In this document: one piece after another, positions 5,090 to 11,284 of the stretch
How the letters are laid out: each line of letters opens with the position of its first letter
How positions within the stretch are numbered: the first letter of the stretch is position 1
The notes under the pieces: model-generated
Told to the model about the DNA's origin: nothing
The model's input: only the letters and a program-made list of their open reading frames with translations
Databases searched by the model: none
Made by a program: the position numbers and the translations under genes
NCBI GenBank assembly: GCA_946402785.1
Contig: CAMIXP010000013.1
Span: forward strand, 1 to 16,606
DNA length: 16,606 nucleotides
Direction of reading: 5' to 3'
Source: an uncultured Caryophanales bacterium
Lineage (GTDB): Bacteria > Bacillota_I > Bacilli_A > RF39 > UBA660

Positions 5090-7315
5090 ATGAAGATACA
5101 GAGAGGAATTGTAAAATATAAAGATCGTAATGATATTGTATGTACATATGCATTAACAGATGATGGAAAACAATACTATTTCTTAGATGAAAATGATGAA
5201 AAGAAATTTGCAAATGGAAATCGTGTAGTTACTACATCTTTAGTAGAAGCAGTAGATCCAATGGTTAAAACTGCCAATGTAGGTGTAATAGATGGTAATG
5301 GAGTTGTTGTAATTCCATTTGAAAATCGTTCTATTAAACCAGTTAATGGAAATGTAATCATTGTTGAAAAAGCTAATCCTACTGGGGCAAGTGTATTACA
5401 AGCAATGGAAATGAGAAACGATCCTAATCAAGCTTCTATGTTAGTTTCTACACCAGCTACTATTAAAGATAGAATTAATGCTCAAATGGGAGTAGAAGGA
5501 AATTATCTATTTAATGATCAATTCTCTGAAGCTACTCTTTGTGATATAAATGGCGCTAATCTAATTGGAGGAGAAACATATAGTTTCATTAGTCTTGCTA
5601 ATGATAAGTTATACATGAGTAAGAATACTGCTGATTCTCCAATTGCTGAATTCTCATTAACAACTTATGAATTTAATCCTGGATTAGCTGCACAAGCTGC
5701 ACCAGTTGAGGCTGCACCTGCTAGTCAAGACGCTGCTCAACCAATTGATGTAAGTACGACAGTTGTTGATCAACAAGTAGTTGAAGGTGCACTAAATGCA
5801 CAAGCTACAACAGAAGCTGTTGCTCCTGTTGAAGGAGTTCCTGCAGATGCTATGGCTGCTGAGGTACCAGCTGCAGAAGAGGCACAAGAAGAAGGAAAAC
5901 AATTAATATTTGCTTATAATGATAGTGTATCTACTATTACGGATATGCCATTTGGTGAGGCTCAAGCAGAAGAGGCTGCTGCTGCACCAGTAGAAGGTGT
6001 ACCAGCAGAGACACCAGTTGATGCTGTTGCAGAGACTGCTCCTGTTGAAGGGGTTCCAGCAGATGCTATGGCTGCTGAGACACCAGCTGCTGGAGATACT
6101 GTTGATTTCCCAGTTGCTGAAGATGAAACGGTTGCTACAGACTTTGCTACTGCTGAAGCACCAGCTACTGGAGAGTTTAGTGCAGAAGATACTAGTATTT
6201 CTGATGACTTAAAGGCATTTGCAAATGGATTTGCTTCTGATGAAGAAGTTGCAGAAGAGGCACCAGTTGCTGAAGAAGCAACGGAAGAAGTTCCTGAGGC
6301 AACAGAAGAGGTTGCTGAGAAAACTGAAGAAGCACCAGCTGCTGAAGAGACAACGGAAGAAGTTAACGATACTGTAGAAGAAACTACAGAGGAAACTCCT
6401 GCTGACGTAGAAGAAGAGGCTGAAGATGATACTCCTCCTGTTGTAGAAGAGGATGATAAAGAAGATGAAGTAGTTGCTGAAGAAGCACCTACTGAAACTG
6501 TTGAAGAAACTACGGAAGAAGTTCATGATACTGTAGAAGAGACTCCAGAAGATACCCATGAAGAAACATTCTCTGATATTGTGAATACACCTGTTGATAA
6601 AGAGGAAGAGGAAACTCCTGCTCCTGTTACAATCGATGCTGAAACAGTTTTAGCAACTGTAGATAGAAATATGAATGGAATTATTGATAGTGATGAAATT
6701 ATGGTTCCACAAGCAAAAACACCTGTACATGAACCAGTTACTACACATGATTCATTACTTGATGTATATAATCAAAAAGAAGATAACTTTGGATATCGTC
6801 CAGTTGAGAATTATTCTCCATCAACATTTGATTATGATCCATTGTTAGCAACGAAAAAATCTACTCCATCTTATGGATATTCTGATGGAAAAGATAATAT
6901 TATGGCAGACGTTGCTCGTTCTATGTCTGAATTAATGAGACAAAATAAAGAACAAAGAGCTGTTATTACAGAATATAGAGATAAAGTTGAGACGTTACAA
7001 TCTCAAGCTAGAATCTTAAATGAAAAATATAAAGATCAAGCTGCTCGTTATGAGACATTATCTGATAAATTAAGATCATTAGATGAAGCTGCTGGTAGAA
7101 TTGAATCTAAGAATCAGTTACTAGAGAGCAGAGTTCGTGATCAAGAAAAGATTATTGCTTCTCAAGAACGTGAATTAAAAGTATTAAGACCACAAGTTGA
7201 AGGAAAACAAGATCTAGTTCGTTTACTTGCTGATGCAAGAACATTACTAGGATCTGAAACAAGCTATGGCGGATACGAAAGTGAAGGTAGCGATTATTAC
7301 AGAAGAGCTGCTTAG
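5090..7315 (+). CDS. Large acidic Ala/Pro/Glu-rich protein with EF-hand loop and C-terminal coiled coil
   Basis: A 741-residue protein, not recognised as a named family. Residues 1-195 are a beta-rich globular head; NVGVIDGNGVVVIPFE (63-78) resembles one WG-repeat unit. Residues about 200-520 are low complexity, dominated by Ala, Pro, Glu, Thr and Val, very acidic and probably disordered, with APVEGVPA at 245, 299 and 317 and TTEEV(N/H)DTVEET twice. An EF-hand/dockerin-type loop D525-x-N-x-N-G-x-I-D-x-x-E536 follows. A linker rich in Tyr and Pro (about 545-600) leads to a charged coiled coil from about 605 to 715, and a Tyr/Gly/Ser tail ending YYRRAA. There is no signal peptide, membrane segment or sorting signal, so it is presumably cytoplasmic, perhaps a scaffold or cytoskeletal-type protein (inference). 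A perfect -35 and strong terminator flank it. AGGTGG precedes the ATG. Confidence 0.85.
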   Translation: MKIQRGIVKYKDRNDIVCTYALTDDGKQYYFLDENDEKKFANGNRVVTTSLVEAVDPMVKTANVGVIDGNGVVVIPFENRSIKPVNGNVIIVEKANPTGASVLQAMEMRNDPNQASMLVSTPATIKDRINAQMGVEGNYLFNDQFSEATLCDINGANLIGGETYSFISLANDKLYMSKNTADSPIAEFSLTTYEFNPGLAAQAAPVEAAPASQDAAQPIDVSTTVVDQQVVEGALNAQATTEAVAPVEGVPADAMAAEVPAAEEAQEEGKQLIFAYNDSVSTITDMPFGEAQAEEAAAAPVEGVPAETPVDAVAETAPVEGVPADAMAAETPAAGDTVDFPVAEDETVATDFATAEAPATGEFSAEDTSISDDLKAFANGFASDEEVAEEAPVAEEATEEVPEATEEVAEKTEEAPAAEETTEEVNDTVEETTEETPADVEEEAEDDTPPVVEEDDKEDEVVAEEAPTETVEETTEEVHDTVEETPEDTHEETFSDIVNTPVDKEEEETPAPVTIDAETVLATVDRNMNGIIDSDEIMVPQAKTPVHEPVTTHDSLLDVYNQKEDNFGYRPVENYSPSTFDYDPLLATKKSTPSYGYSDGKDNIMADVARSMSELMRQNKEQRAVITEYRDKVETLQSQARILNEKYKDQAARYETLSDKLRSLDEAAGRIESKNQLLESRVRDQEKIIASQERELKVLRPQVEGKQDLVRLLADARTLLGSETSYGGYESEGSDYYRRAA
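5822..6079 (+). repeat. Near-identical 42-base direct repeat inside the acidic gene
   Basis: Positions 5822-5863 and 6038-6079 both encode APVEGVPADAMAAE and differ at only two third-codon positions, spaced 216 bases. A shorter third relative APVEGVPA lies at 5984-6007 with more codon changes. The high DNA identity indicates a recent internal duplication or conversion. Confidence 0.85.
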
Positions 7316-7331
7316 ATATAATAAGTTCATT

Positions 7332-7361
7332 AGAAATCAACGAATCCGTTGATTTCTTTTT
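7332..7361 (+). terminator. Terminator of the large acidic gene
   Basis: AGAAATCAACG (7332-7342), loop AATC, CGTTGATTTCT (7347-7357), then T run to 7361. An 11-pair perfect stem. Confidence 0.93.
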
Positions 7362-7388
7362 GTATTTCTAGGAAAAATATGGTAATAT
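7360..7388 (+). promoter_or_regulatory. Promoter of the sufS-sufU operon
   Basis: TTGTAT (7360-7365), 17-base spacer, TAATAT (7383-7388) preceded by TG to make the extended -10 TGgTAATAT (7380-7388). The -35 overlaps the T run of the preceding terminator. Confidence 0.65.
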
Positions 7389-7404
7389 ATAGTTGATTTT
7401 GTGG

Positions 7405-7420
7405 TTGGTATGTTTACCAA
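7405..7420 (+). promoter_or_regulatory. Short inverted repeat in the suf leader
   Basis: TTGGTA (7405-7410), four-base loop, TACCAA (7415-7420), located between the promoter and the GTG start. It could be an operator for a regulator or a small leader hairpin; no T run follows, so it is not a terminator. Function is unproven. Confidence 0.35.
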
Positions 7421-7440
7421 TTAAAAATGGGGTGATATGT

Positions 7441-8634
7441 GTGAATCGTGAAGATTTTCCTATGTTACAAAAAGATATTATCTACTTTGATAATGGAGCT
7501 ACTACTCTTAAACCAAAGTGTGTTATTGATAAAATGAATGAATATTATTTGCATCATACTTCTAATATTCATAGAGGAGATTATGATGCTGCTATTCAAA
7601 CGAATGAATTATACGATGGCGTTAGAAATATCATTGCTCAATTTATTCATGCAAATCCAGAAGAATGTATCTATACGAGCGGTGCTACGATGTCTCTTAA
7701 TATGGTTGTATTTGGATACATGAAGAAGCACTTAAAAAAAGGCGATGAAGTTCTTCTTAATAAAGCAGAACATGCTTCTAATGTTTTACCTTGGATTCGT
7801 TTAAGTGAAGAGATTGGAATTGTTATTAAATATGTTCCTTTAGATGAGAATTATTGTTTGACCTTAGATAACATTCAAAAATGTGTTACAGATCGTACTA
7901 AGGTTATTAGTTTGGCTCATGTTACGAATGTTATTGGGGATGTACGTGATGTGGAAGCTATTGGTAACTATTGTTTAGAACAGCATATTTTATTCTGTGT
8001 AGATGGAGCTCAAAGTGTTCCTCATCTACCAGTTGATTTCCAAAAATGTCATATGGACTTTTTAAGTTTTTCTGGTCATAAAATGTGTGGACCTACAGGA
8101 GTAGGTGTATTAGTTGCTAGAAAAGAATTATTAGAAGAGATGGATCCTCTATGTTATGGTGGAGGTATGAATTCTTTCTTTGAAGAAGATAATTCTTATG
8201 AATTAAAAGAGATACCAATTCGTTTTGAAGCTGGAACTCCTCCGATTGCTGAAGTAATAGGTTTAGGGGAAGCCATTCAATATTTAATGAATATTGGAAT
8301 GGAAAATATTCATAAACATGAAATGGAATTGAAGAAGTATTTGCTAGAGAAAGTATCTTCTATTCCTAATCTTGTTGTTTATAATCAGAATAGTGATAGC
8401 GGTATCTTTTCATTTAATATAGATGGTGTATTTGCACAAGATACTTCTATTTATTTAAATCATTATCATATTTATGTAAGAGCAGGTAATCATTGCGCTA
8501 AACTATTGAAAGATGAGATTGGTATTAAAAATACTGTTCGTGTTAGTATGTATTTTTATAATACATTGGAAGATGTTGATCGATTGGTTGATGCTTTAAA
8601 GAATAGTGATAATCTATATCAAATCGTATTGTAG
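7441..8634 (+). CDS. sufS: Cysteine desulfurase SufS
   Basis: A 397-residue group II cysteine desulfurase. It removes sulfur from cysteine as an enzyme persulfide and passes it to SufU for Fe-S cluster assembly in the cytoplasm. Numbering from the GTG start: IIYFDNGATTLKP at the N-terminus, EHASNVLPW with PLP-stacking H111, VDGAQSVPH with D188, the PLP Schiff-base lysine K214 in SGHKMCGPTGVG, and the catalytic C352 in VRAGNHCAK. The SGHKMCGPTG and RAG-x-HC forms are typical of SufS rather than IscS. GTG 7441 is chosen because GGGGTGAT lies just upstream and MILWLVCLPIKN from the TTG at 7393 has no family counterpart. The gap to sufU is eight bases. sufB, sufC and sufD are not nearby. Confidence 0.95.
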   Translation: MNREDFPMLQKDIIYFDNGATTLKPKCVIDKMNEYYLHHTSNIHRGDYDAAIQTNELYDGVRNIIAQFIHANPEECIYTSGATMSLNMVVFGYMKKHLKKGDEVLLNKAEHASNVLPWIRLSEEIGIVIKYVPLDENYCLTLDNIQKCVTDRTKVISLAHVTNVIGDVRDVEAIGNYCLEQHILFCVDGAQSVPHLPVDFQKCHMDFLSFSGHKMCGPTGVGVLVARKELLEEMDPLCYGGGMNSFFEEDNSYELKEIPIRFEAGTPPIAEVIGLGEAIQYLMNIGMENIHKHEMELKKYLLEKVSSIPNLVVYNQNSDSGIFSFNIDGVFAQDTSIYLNHYHIYVRAGNHCAKLLKDEIGIKNTVRVSMYFYNTLEDVDRLVDALKNSDNLYQIVL

Positions 8635-8642
8635 GTGATTGT

Positions 8643-9107
8643 ATGGATGACAATTTAAGAAGAGAAATTATACTTGATAATTATCAAGAACCTTTCCATA
8701 AAGGATTAGTAGATGAAGATGGTTATTGTAAGGTAAATACAAGCAGTAAAAGCTGTATTGATAATTTAGACTTTATTTTGAAGATAGATTGTGGTATAAT
8801 AAAGGACATCCGATTTGATGGAGAGGCATGTGCGATTAGTACTTCGGCTTCTTCTATTCTTATTCGTAAGTTAATTGGTAAGAGTGTAGAAGAAGCAAAA
8901 GAAATTCTTACTCATTATAAAAACATGATTAATGAGAAAGAATATGATGAAAATATACTAGGAGAATTAAACGTATATGATGAAATCTATAAACAACCAA
9001 ATCGAAAGAATTGTGCGTTGTTACCAGATGTCGCAATTGAGAAATTATTAGGGGGATTGAACAATGGAAGTAGGAAAAATCAAGACGACGGATTTAAGAC
9101 TTGCTAG
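8643..9107 (+). CDS. sufU: Fe-S assembly sulfur-transfer protein SufU
   Basis: A 154-residue SufU. The zinc-site residues expected in SufU are visible: C38 and D40 (SCID), C63 in the block GEACAISTSASS, and C124 in NRKNCALLP. SufU binds zinc and accepts persulfide sulfur from SufS, acting as the transfer partner in Firmicutes. The typical NPxCGD is degenerate here to SSKSCID. The family normally ends near KLLGGL; here an extra tail of 15 residues NNGSRKNQDDGFKTC follows, encoded entirely in the 44-base overlap with the next gene, so the tail may simply reflect overlap. AGGTGAT precedes the ATG. Operon with sufS. Confidence 0.92.
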   Translation: MDDNLRREIILDNYQEPFHKGLVDEDGYCKVNTSSKSCIDNLDFILKIDCGIIKDIRFDGEACAISTSASSILIRKLIGKSVEEAKEILTHYKNMINEKEYDENILGELNVYDEIYKQPNRKNCALLPDVAIEKLLGGLNNGSRKNQDDGFKTC

Positions 9108-9570
9108 AGTAAAATATTTTGATACTAAACATAATGGAGCTGAACTTTCTAAAACAGAGGCTTATGCTTTCTTACGTAAAGCGGGAGATCATTATTTCAA
9201 TGTATTTGATGTATTGGAGGATTTACCGGTATTAGATCGTTATCCATACGCAAATGTTTTAAGTACAGGAGAAGAATATGGCAATAAGTTAGTTCATGTA
9301 CAAGGAGAATTAGTAGATGGACCTTGTTATGTTATTGAACCATTTAGTGCGAAAAGCGTTCTTCGCGTTGACGAAATTTCAGAACAAGAATTAAGAGAAT
9401 ATGTTTTACATTCTAGAATGTTCTTTGTAGACCGTTTAAAGATGCTTGAAGACGAATCAGGAATTGTAAAAATGAAAAATGTGAGAACTATTTTAGCAGA
9501 TAGAAAGAATATGGAACGTTTAAAAGCAGAATTTGCGAACCACGAAAATGGAAAACCATATATAAAATAG
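9064..9570 (+). CDS. Hypothetical protein, third gene of the sufS-sufU operon
   Basis: A 168-residue soluble protein that I do not recognise. It starts MEVGKIKTTDLRLARVKYFD and is alpha/beta in character, with only one Cys (in DGPCYVIEP), so it is unlikely to bind a cluster by itself. The central part (VHVQGELVDGPCYVIEPF) looks like beta strands, the last 60 residues like charged helices (SRMFFVDRLKMLEDESG, RKNMERLKAEFANHENG). No membrane segment or signal. It begins inside sufU with a 44-base overlap, GGGGGATTG before the ATG, and ends in a terminator, so it is translated with the two Fe-S genes and may support them; this is guilt by association only. Confidence 0.8.
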   Translation: MEVGKIKTTDLRLARVKYFDTKHNGAELSKTEAYAFLRKAGDHYFNVFDVLEDLPVLDRYPYANVLSTGEEYGNKLVHVQGELVDGPCYVIEPFSAKSVLRVDEISEQELREYVLHSRMFFVDRLKMLEDESGIVKMKNVRTILADRKNMERLKAEFANHENGKPYIK

Positions 9571-9595
9571 AAATTCTTATGAATTTCTTTTTTTT
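9569..9595 (+). terminator. Terminator of the suf operon
   Basis: AGAAATTC (9569-9576), loop TTAT, GAATTTCT (9581-9588), then T run to 9595. The stem begins within the TAG stop codon (9568-9570). Confidence 0.85.
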
Positions 9596-9632
9596 ATTCT
9601 TTTGATGTTTGAATTTTCTTTTTTCTTTTATT

Positions 9633-9669
9633 AAAAAGACTATTATGAATCATTTTATATAGTCTTTTT
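9633..9669 (+). terminator. Second hairpin, probable backup or bidirectional terminator
   Basis: AAAAAGACTAT (9633-9643), 15-base loop, ATAGTCTTTTT (9659-9669), then TTATTTT. Eleven pairs. It follows the suf terminator by 37 bases with no gene between, so it is either a tandem terminator or the 3' end of a short untranslated RNA. The 9571-9735 gap otherwise holds only the ssb promoter. Confidence 0.7.
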
Positions 9670-9683
9670 ATTATTTTCTAGTT

Positions 9684-9712
9684 TTGATTTCCTATCTTTT
9701 CTTTCATAAGAT
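9684..9712 (+). promoter_or_regulatory. Promoter of ssb
   Basis: TTGATT (9684-9689), 17-base spacer, TAAGAT (9707-9712), followed by a short leader into the strong ribosome binding site AAAGGAGGT at 9722-9730. Confidence 0.6.
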
Positions 9713-9735
9713 ATTGGCTTGAAAGGAGGTGGGGT

Positions 9736-10068
9736 ATGCTTAATCAAATTGTTTTGGTTGGAAGATTAACACGTGATATTACTGTGAATAAGTCTGATAA
9801 AGGAAAAGTTGCTACGATTTCTTTAGCCATTCCTAGAAGTTTTAAAAATAGTGATGGTACTTATGATACAGATTTTGTTGATTGTGTTGCTTTTGATATG
9901 ATTGCTGAAAATACTGCTGAGTATTGTGCGAAAGGAGATATTGTAGGGGTAAAAGGAAGAATTCAATCAAGAAGTATGGAACTAGAAGAGGGGAAAAAAG
10001 AGAATCGATTAGAAATTATTTGTGAGAAGGTAACCTTCCTATCTAGTAAATCAAAAGAAGAAGAGTAA
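9736..10068 (+). CDS. ssb: Single-stranded DNA-binding protein, short form
   Basis: A 110-residue protein that is almost only the OB-fold: MLNQIVLVGRLTRDITV at the N-terminus, VATISLAIPRSF, DTDFVDCVAFD and the strand AKGDIVGVKGRIQSRS, ending in LEIICEKVTFL. It binds and protects single-stranded DNA in replication, repair or transformation. The Gly/Gln-rich linker and the acidic DDxPF tip that recruits partners in housekeeping SSB are missing; the end is SKSKEEE. The length equals that of the short competence SSB of Bacillus (SsbB, about 113 residues), so a second, specialised ssb is more likely than the essential one, which is inference. It has its own promoter and is not between rpsF and rpsR. 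Confidence 0.9.
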   Translation: MLNQIVLVGRLTRDITVNKSDKGKVATISLAIPRSFKNSDGTYDTDFVDCVAFDMIAENTAEYCAKGDIVGVKGRIQSRSMELEEGKKENRLEIICEKVTFLSSKSKEEE

Positions 10069-10080
10069 TCTTCTTTTTTT
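10053..10080 (+). terminator. Terminator of ssb, overlapping its stop codon
   Basis: AAAAGAAGA (10053-10061), loop AGAGTAA containing the TAA stop (10066-10068), TCTTCTTTT (10069-10077) and T run to 10080. AT-rich stem with three G-C pairs. Confidence 0.7.
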
Positions 10081-10081
10081 A

Positions 10082-10090
10082 TGTTATAAT
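10082..10090 (+). promoter_or_regulatory. Extended -10 promoter of the methyltransferase gene
   Basis: A perfect TGtTATAAT, one base after the T run of the ssb terminator. No recognisable -35. It is followed by GGAGGG (10101-10106) and the ATG at 10112. Confidence 0.75.
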
Positions 10091-10111
10091 AAGTTTTATC
10101 GGAGGGATATT

Positions 10112-10795
10112 ATGAGTATACATAACACAAATACCATTCATATGTATAATTCTGGTGGGGCAGATGAATATATACAACATGCAGAAATAGAGCCAGAAAC
10201 AGAAAAATGGGAACGATTATTTCATTATATAGAGGAACAAATCCATCAGGATCATTCAAAAAGAATTGTTGAGTTTGGCAGTGGCTGTGGGGAACTTGCT
10301 TTCATGCTTCAAAATGCTGGATACGATGTAATTGCATCCGATATTGTAGATCATTTTTTGGATGAACAAAAACGAATTGGTATTTCTAGTGTCAAACGAT
10401 TTAATTTCTTATCAGATGATTTTGAGGAGGTTTTTTCTTCAAAAGCAGATCTTATTGTTTCTTGGAGAAATCCTCATCTTGATATAGAAGATATGATGAA
10501 ATTATTTGATGTTGCGTATGATGGATTAAATGATCATGGATTATTTATTATTAATTTTCAAAATGCGGATGTTCATCCAGAAGCAGAATTATTGCCAAAT
10601 GGAACGAAATATAATAATAAGATTTTAGAAGATAAAAAAACAAAAGAAAAAAGATTTTATGCTTATTTTACAAAGGAAGATATTGATTCCTTGAGAAGAG
10701 ATTTATTTTCTGTTGAAGAGTATCATACAGAAGGTGGATCTGAGAAAAAGAATTGGCATGTTTTCACTTTAAAAAAAACAGAATCAAGAGACTGA
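10112..10795 (+). CDS. Class I SAM-dependent methyltransferase, substrate unknown
   Basis: A 227-residue soluble protein with a Rossmann methyltransferase core. Motif I is VEFGSGCGELA (E54 to G60), which binds S-adenosylmethionine, and D77 in IASDIVD is the acidic end of the second strand contacting the ribose. The block ADLIVSWRNPHLD corresponds to motif IV, and LNDHGLFIINFQN to the late strand of the fold. The N-terminal 45 residues and C-terminal 60 residues should shape the substrate site, but no feature identifies it (small molecule versus protein or RNA). It is a single gene with its own promoter and terminator. The stop is TGA inside the terminator stem. Confidence 0.85.
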   Translation: MSIHNTNTIHMYNSGGADEYIQHAEIEPETEKWERLFHYIEEQIHQDHSKRIVEFGSGCGELAFMLQNAGYDVIASDIVDHFLDEQKRIGISSVKRFNFLSDDFEEVFSSKADLIVSWRNPHLDIEDMMKLFDVAYDGLNDHGLFIINFQNADVHPEAELLPNGTKYNNKILEDKKTKEKRFYAYFTKEDIDSLRRDLFSVEEYHTEGGSEKKNWHVFTLKKTESRD

Positions 10796-10816
10796 CGTAA
10801 AGCGTCTGTCTTTTTT
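10789..10816 (+). terminator. Terminator of the methyltransferase gene
   Basis: AGACTGACG (10789-10797), loop TAAAG, CGTCTGTCT (10803-10811) with one central T-T mismatch, then T run to 10816. The TGA stop (10793-10795) is in the 5' arm. Confidence 0.8.
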
Positions 10817-10817
10817 A

Positions 10818-10847
10818 TTGCCTTTTCTTGTATTCCTGTTGTACAAT
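10818..10847 (+). promoter_or_regulatory. Candidate promoter of the small acidic gene
   Basis: TTGCCT (10818-10823), 18-base spacer, TACAAT (10842-10847). An alternative extended -10, TGgTAATAT at 10858-10866, is the same as that at 7380-7388 but would start transcription inside the ribosome binding site AGGAGG (10871-10876). Confidence 0.5.
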
Positions 10848-10884
10848 TTAGTTAGAGTGGTAATATGTGTAGGAGGCTGATTAT

Positions 10885-11223
10885 ATGAATGAAGAAAATC
10901 AAGCTACTTTAGCACCTGTTGAGAATATGAGTTCTACCAATGAATTAGAGGAAGTATATATTCCAAATTCAACAAATACAGCAGATGACAATGAATTAGA
11001 TGATGTTATTCCTTGTGAACCTGTTACTTTTGAGGAACAAACGATTGACTATAGCATTATGGATTCTTCTAATGATGGTTTTTATGATGAAGTAGAAGCT
11101 GCACCTACCGTATCCCTTGATCAAATGGTTGATATTGCACCACATGTTGTGACGGAGAATGAATTAGAGGAAGAATATATCCCAGAAGAATCTACTGGTG
11201 ATGGATTAAATGATGTTGCTTAA
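10885..11223 (+). CDS. Small acidic hypothetical protein with repeated NEL[ED][ED]..IP motif
   Basis: A 112-residue, strongly acidic protein with only one visible basic-type residue (His87) and no Lys or Arg. No signal peptide, membrane segment or coiled coil; probably disordered. A short motif occurs three times: NELEEVYIP (19-27), NELDDVIP (36-43) and NELEEEYIP (92-100), and a degenerate GLNDVA ends the chain. Such spacing suggests linear motifs that a partner protein binds. The start has AGGAGG eight bases upstream and a good terminator follows, so it is a real gene. It shares acidic, low-complexity character with the large protein at 5090-7315, but not clear sequence homology. Function unknown. 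Confidence 0.8.
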   Translation: MNEENQATLAPVENMSSTNELEEVYIPNSTNTADDNELDDVIPCEPVTFEEQTIDYSIMDSSNDGFYDEVEAAPTVSLDQMVDIAPHVVTENELEEEYIPEESTGDGLNDVA

Positions 11224-11246
11224 GAACGATTATCGTTCTTTTTTTT
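11222..11246 (+). terminator. Terminator of the small acidic gene
   Basis: AAGAACGA (11222-11229), loop TTA, TCGTTCTT (11233-11240) followed by a T run to 11246. The stem overlaps the TAA stop (11221-11223). Confidence 0.9.
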
Positions 11247-11254
11247 GTCTTTTA

Positions 11255-11263
11255 TGATATAAT
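11255..11263 (+). promoter_or_regulatory. Extended -10 promoter of the GNAT-pdp operon
   Basis: A perfect TGaTATAAT, nine bases after the previous terminator T run. Transcription would start near 11270, which supports ATG 11285 over ATG 11273 as the first start. Confidence 0.75.
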
Positions 11264-11284
11264 TTTTTTAAGATGGGTGATGTT

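Noticed and set aside
5822..6079. CRISPR-like or mobile repeat
   Set aside because: The repeats are in frame, few, unequal in spacing and encode low-complexity protein; no cas genes or inverted ends.
5997..6212. A plus-strand frame rich in Leu and Gln inside the acidic gene
   Set aside because: Frame shadow of the Ala/Pro/Glu repeats; no ribosome binding site.
6209..6559. A 116-residue Phe/Ser-rich minus-strand frame
   Set aside because: It is the complement of the Glu-rich repeat region (GAA codons read as TTC), has no ribosome site and no family character.
7393..7440. TTG start giving SufS 16 extra residues
   Set aside because: GGGGTGAT precedes the GTG at 7441, and the extension MILWLVCLPIKNGVIC has no counterpart in SufS.
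10793..10795. TGA read as Trp (Mycoplasma-type code)
   Set aside because: TGA falls inside a terminator stem here and ends the GNAT gene in an ATGA overlap, while Trp positions in all proteins use TGG.
11273..11284. ATG 11273 as GNAT start
   Set aside because: It would lie at the predicted transcription start without a ribosome site; GGGTGA serves ATG 11285.
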